From positions 1 to 37,431 of the forward strand of contig JAAYRJ010000194.1 in assembly GCA_012518845.1 (NCBI GenBank): a DNA stretch of 37,431 nucleotides, given 5' to 3'. The notes under the pieces are model-generated. The model was not told the DNA's origin. It saw only the letters and a list, made by a program, of their open reading frames with translations, and ran no database searches. A program made the translations under genes and the position numbers. Positions 35,160 to 37,431 of the stretch are shown here, piece after piece. This stretch comes from Clostridiaceae bacterium. GTDB taxonomy: Bacteria > Bacillota > Clostridia > Saccharofermentanales > DTU023. The first letter of the stretch is position 1. Every line of letters begins with the position of its first letter.

Positions 35160-35481
35160 GCTCATCCCCTCCTTCTTCAGTTCTGACCAGATAATCTACC
35201 ATCTGTTTATGTTCTTCCCATTCTTTTGCAAAAATAGACAATTGTTTGATACCTTTATTTGTCACTCTGTAATATCTACGATTTCGTCCTTGAAAGGGTT
35301 GATCGTAGGTTTCTAAAAAATGTGCTTGCTGTAAGCGCCGAAGAACTGGGTACAAGGTCGATTCCGATATATTCATGACTGATTGAAGCCGTTGGGTTAT
35401 CGAATATCCATACTCATCCTTGCGTGCAATTATGGCCAAGACGCAATAGTCTAAAAGAGCTGCCGATATTGGAAATGCCAT
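35146..35481 (-). CDS. PadR family transcriptional regulator
   Basis: This 111-aa winged-helix regulator shows the PadR core: LLDYCVLAIIARKDEYGYSITQRL, ISESTLYPVLRRLQQAHFLE, and the wing GRNRRYYRVTNKG. The C-terminal dimer helix is short (QLSIFAKEWEEHKQMVDYL). AAAGGAGA precedes the ATG. It is the first gene of the operon. A 21-bp palindrome 56 bp upstream is its probable operator, giving autoregulation. Its effector is unknown. Confidence 0.92.
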   Translation of the reverse strand: MAFPISAALLDYCVLAIIARKDEYGYSITQRLQSVMNISESTLYPVLRRLQQAHFLETYDQPFQGRNRRYYRVTNKGIKQLSIFAKEWEEHKQMVDYLVRTEEGGDEHDEG

Positions 35482-35536
35482 AGATGTCTCCTTTCTTGTT
35501 AGTTTGAAATTTCATCATTCGTTTATGTGATTTACT

Positions 35537-35557
35537 ATATTATATTTAATATAATAT
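35537..35557. promoter_or_regulatory. Palindromic operator/promoter of the padR operon
   Basis: ATATTATATT, one central base, then AATATAATAT: a perfect 10-bp inverted repeat, which holds a TATAAT on the minus strand. Its position in front of padR suits an autoregulatory PadR site. In the surrounding gap (35482-35804) I see only this and the terminator at 35639-35692. Confidence 0.55.
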
Positions 35558-35638
35558 GATAAATCAATACAATATTAGAATTTAATTTTATGTTTTGAAG
35601 ATTTAACAAAAATAGTGAAAAATTAAAACAAGAAAATA

Positions 35639-35692
35639 GACTAGTTCTGAAATCTATCCTGATCCAAAAGGTTGGGATTTTTAACTAGTCTT
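35639..35692 (-). terminator. Probable terminator of the DUF1801 gene
   Basis: GACTAGTT and AACTAGTC pair over a ~36-nt loop that includes a weaker inner AAATC/GGATTT pairing. On the minus strand the stem is followed by the T-rich TATTTTC. It lies ~110 bp after the DUF1801 stop. The long loop makes it less sure than the others. Confidence 0.45.
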
Positions 35693-35804
35693 CGAATTTT
35701 TCTATTATTCTTTGTTTTTATAGAAATAGTATTATTTTAGTATAGAAATATCTTTAAATTTATTCTCTAGGACTAGGCAAAATATATTTAGTCTTAAATC
35801 TCGC

Positions 35805-36212
35805 TTAGGCATGATGACCCGTCTCATAACACCATTTTGCAATCTCAGCTACAAGGTCTGCTTTTATTTTTCCATAAGGTATGCGAATAGTTCCTTTAGA
35901 AGTTTTATATTCTGTTAACTGATCCGAAAACTCCTCTATTGCTTGCGCTCCTGGATAAAAGCCTATGTGCTGCTTTGCTGCCACAAAATGACAAATATTA
36001 TGTTGTTTCCAAAAAGTTGGCATGCTCCAGGAGATACGTTCTTCCGCATCAGGAATTGCAGTCTTGATAACACGGTGCATCAAGCGAAGATCAGCTCTCT
36101 TATCTTCATCCTGAGCCTCAATATATTCATCAATTGTTTTAGGTTTTTCCCCGCAATAATGCCCTTGATTTGTATTCTTAAACTCTCTTCCACACTTAGG
36201 ACATTTCCACAT
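35805..36212 (-). CDS. DUF1801 (YdhG-like) protein with an N-terminal zinc ribbon
   Basis: The true start is the ATG at 36212: AAAGGAG lies 7 bp upstream, whereas the track's start at 36377 adds 55 unrelated residues. The 135-aa product begins MWKCPKCGREFKNTNQGHYC, a Cys4-like zinc ribbon. A DUF1801 domain follows (TIDEYIEAQDEDKRADLRLM, EERISWSMPTFW, HIGFYPGAQAIEEF, GTIRIPYGK). DUF1801 proteins are small and cytosolic, and some are described as iron-chaperone-like. No function can be assigned here. Confidence 0.87.
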   Translation of the reverse strand: MWKCPKCGREFKNTNQGHYCGEKPKTIDEYIEAQDEDKRADLRLMHRVIKTAIPDAEERISWSMPTFWKQHNICHFVAAKQHIGFYPGAQAIEEFSDQLTEYKTSKGTIRIPYGKIKADLVAEIAKWCYETGHHA

Positions 36213-36370
36213 TTTATTCTCCTTTTGTTTGTTTAAATTTTCTATTAGGTTGTCCTTGCAAGTTAATAGTGATATTTTTTTAATCGATTCTTTATGTAAA
36301 ATTTGACTAATAGATGGTCCTGATTTACCTTCCGTTACGTTTACTTTTTGACATTTATCATTGCAAAGCA

Positions 36371-36415
36371 AACGCAAAAGTGCAACGTAAAAAGTATACG
36401 TTGCACTTTTGCGTT
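36371..36415. repeat. Perfect 19-bp inverted repeat (hairpin)
   Basis: AACGCAAAAGTGCAACGTA (36371-36389) and its exact reverse complement (36397-36415) surround a 7-nt loop. There is no T run on either side, so a standard terminator is unlikely. It lies between the DUF1801 and AbiEii genes, both read leftwards. It could be a small palindromic element, a protein site or a very stable RNA hairpin. Confidence 0.75.
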
Positions 36416-36466
36416 GTGTTGTAACGGTAGAATTATTGTTGATAAATTACAGTTCTAGTATATAAA

Positions 36467-36613
36467 CTACTCCCACTTGATCTCTGGAAAATTACGATAG
36501 GTTCTAAAGGTTGATTTTAGGACGTTTCTTGTAGTTCGCACCCGAACTATCCGATACAAACCGTATTGTTTTTTTGAATATTTTACCCATCCCAGTCCCA
36601 GTTTCGGATTCAA
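36467..36613 (-). other. Protein-like open frame without a clear start (49 codons)
   Basis: On the minus strand a frame starting at a TTG reads LNPKLGLGWVKYSKKQYG, then LYRIVRVRTTRNV and ends FPEIKWE before TAG. The composition (basic, aromatic) looks like coding sequence. However, there is no ribosome binding site, and it begins right at the end of the AbiEii ORF in another frame. It could be the end of a decayed gene. The rest of 36213-36618 holds the 19-bp hairpin and a non-coding stretch in front of the DUF1801 gene. Confidence 0.25.
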
Positions 36614-36618
36614 AAAAA

Positions 36619-37259
36619 CTATTCTAAAAATTCAATCAATTTTAATATACTTTTTAAAACCTCTTGAAAACTTAATTCACCAACAAAATTATTCTTCTTT
36701 CTGTATGCTTCCCATCTGTCTAAGAATATAGGATTATCCAGTTGAGTTAATAATTTTTTCATTTTAACAAAATCAAGTTCAGTATTTCTATAAGAAAAAG
36801 TATTTGTTAAAGCTTCTTTTACGATATCTTTATTTAACTCTTTACTTTTCATCATCCATATTAAATATAAATCAAAATAATCCTTACTTCTGCTATTCAA
36901 AAAACCTCTTGAATATACTGTTTCTAGCTTTTCAGCAACCAGCGTTTCAATAGGGCAGGCATTAACTGAAATCAAGTTTTTATCAAAGACACTCTCATAT
37001 TGATAGTTAATAGGATGAGGCGTGATTACATCACCAGTTGCCACATCTATAGGTACATACTGTTTTAAATTCTCAAGTTTTGCTAATAACATTACTCTAA
37101 AACCACCATAAAAATCTGCTTCTTTGATTGGCTTTATGCTGGCAATACTATAATCAATATTTGAGTCATTTACACCTAAGATGTCCCTAATCATTTTCTC
37201 AATGTTAGCTTCAGATATATGTTTATTCTTAAGTTGAAAATCCATATCGACTGTCGCTC
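36619..37259 (-). pseudogene. AbiEii/AbiGii-type nucleotidyltransferase toxin gene, 5' end cut off by an IS
   Basis: The frame is open from the IS boundary and reads RATVDMDFQLKNKHISEANI, then GGFRVMLLAKLENLKQYVPIDVATGD, IETLVAEKLETVYSRG and SKDYFDLYLIW. These are the central and C-terminal parts of the AbiEii nucleotidyltransferase family, including the D-x-D catalytic pair in VDMDF. The N-terminal ~40-60 residues, with the GG-S/T loop, are missing because the IS3-family tip lies directly next to the Arg codon. The track's ATG (37245) is an internal Met. The toxins work with an AbiEi-type antitoxin, which is not in the window. It probably makes no functional toxin as it stands. Confidence 0.8.
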
Positions 37260-37431
37260 TGGGTATGCGGACAAAAACTTGGACTTAAATATTAGCACCA
37301 ATCGATTTTCTGTATTGTAATGGGCTTAACCCACCAAGTCCAATTTTTATCCTATCATTGACAAACCAATTTAAATAAAAATCAAGGGTATCTATAAATT
37401 CTTGAGTTGAAATACCATTCCATTTTCTGCC
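37260..37431 (-). mobile_element. IS3-family insertion sequence, right end (continues beyond the window)
   Basis: The tip is TGGGTATGCGGACAAAA, with the terminal TG of IS3-family inverted repeats, followed within 30 bp by the transposase stop. The same 41 bp recur at 31572-31612 with one mismatch, which fixes the boundary at 37260. The other end and any target duplication are outside the window. Confidence 0.8.
37285..37431 (-). CDS. IS3-family transposase OrfB, C-terminal end (partial)
   Basis: The minus-strand frame is open to the window edge and reads GRKWNGISTQEFIDTLDFYL, then NWFVNDRIKIGLGGLSPLQYR and ends KSIGANI, stop. NWFVNDRIK...LGGLSPLQYR is the characteristic C-terminus of the DDE integrase (OrfB) of IS3-family elements, after the catalytic Glu region. 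Forty-eight codons are visible; the catalytic core is outside. It lies within the element that truncates the AbiEii gene. Confidence 0.85.
   Translation of the reverse strand, partial: GRKWNGISTQEFIDTLDFYLNWFVNDRIKIGLGGLSPLQYRKSIGANI

Overview
The window is AT-rich, with genes packed in operons behind strong AGGAGG-like ribosome binding sites. It carries a FabK-type fatty acid synthesis cluster, LrgAB, a PadR/DUF1700/DUF4097 module and a type I-E CRISPR system with a Cas2-DnaQ fusion. Together these point to a low-GC Gram-positive bacterium (Bacillota). I cannot name the genus. No rRNA or tRNA gene was seen.

Layout. 1-1505: the 5' part of a type I restriction-modification methylase gene (hsdM, running off the left edge) and an unrecognised ORF. 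1585-10696: one minus-strand operon for malonyl-CoA and fatty acid synthesis, in transcription order accB-accC-accDA(fused)-fabH-fabK-fabD-fabG-fabF-fabZ. It has a promoter whose -10 lies inside a 16-bp palindrome, and a terminator after fabZ. 10925-12449: a D-2-hydroxyacid dehydrogenase and a cupin gene (plus strand). 12476-13576: lrgAB (minus strand). 13785-15021: an apparently decaying membrane-protein gene. 15053-18003: an isoaspartyl methyltransferase-like gene, an Rpn-type nuclease/transposase, an XRE regulator and a membrane protein.

18290-21738 is a CRISPR array of 57 repeats and 56 spacers. It is followed on the right by a complete minus-strand type I-E operon: cas3-cas8e-cse2-cas7e-cas5e-cas6e-cas1-cas2/dnaQ. 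Repeat structure and spacer-edge bias both say the array is transcribed leftwards, away from cas2. Upstream of cas3 (31397-31490) I find what looks like a self-regulating crRNA-like RNA. The promoter transcript would begin with a hairpin followed by the same 8-nt handle as the array repeats (GGTGATCC). Next comes a guide whose first 15 bases match the cas promoter itself except at position 12, beside an AAT PAM-like triplet. This fits a CreR-type autorepressor and is the most interesting item here.

31572-37431: a 41-bp solo end of an IS3-family element, a possible attenuator-like RNA, a DUF438/hemerythrin/PAS protein, the padR-DUF1700-DUF4097 operon, a DUF1801 protein, a 19-bp perfect hairpin, and an AbiEii-type nucleotidyltransferase gene cut at its catalytic motif by an IS3-family element that leaves the window at the right edge. 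The sequence of that IS end matches the solo end upstream of cas.
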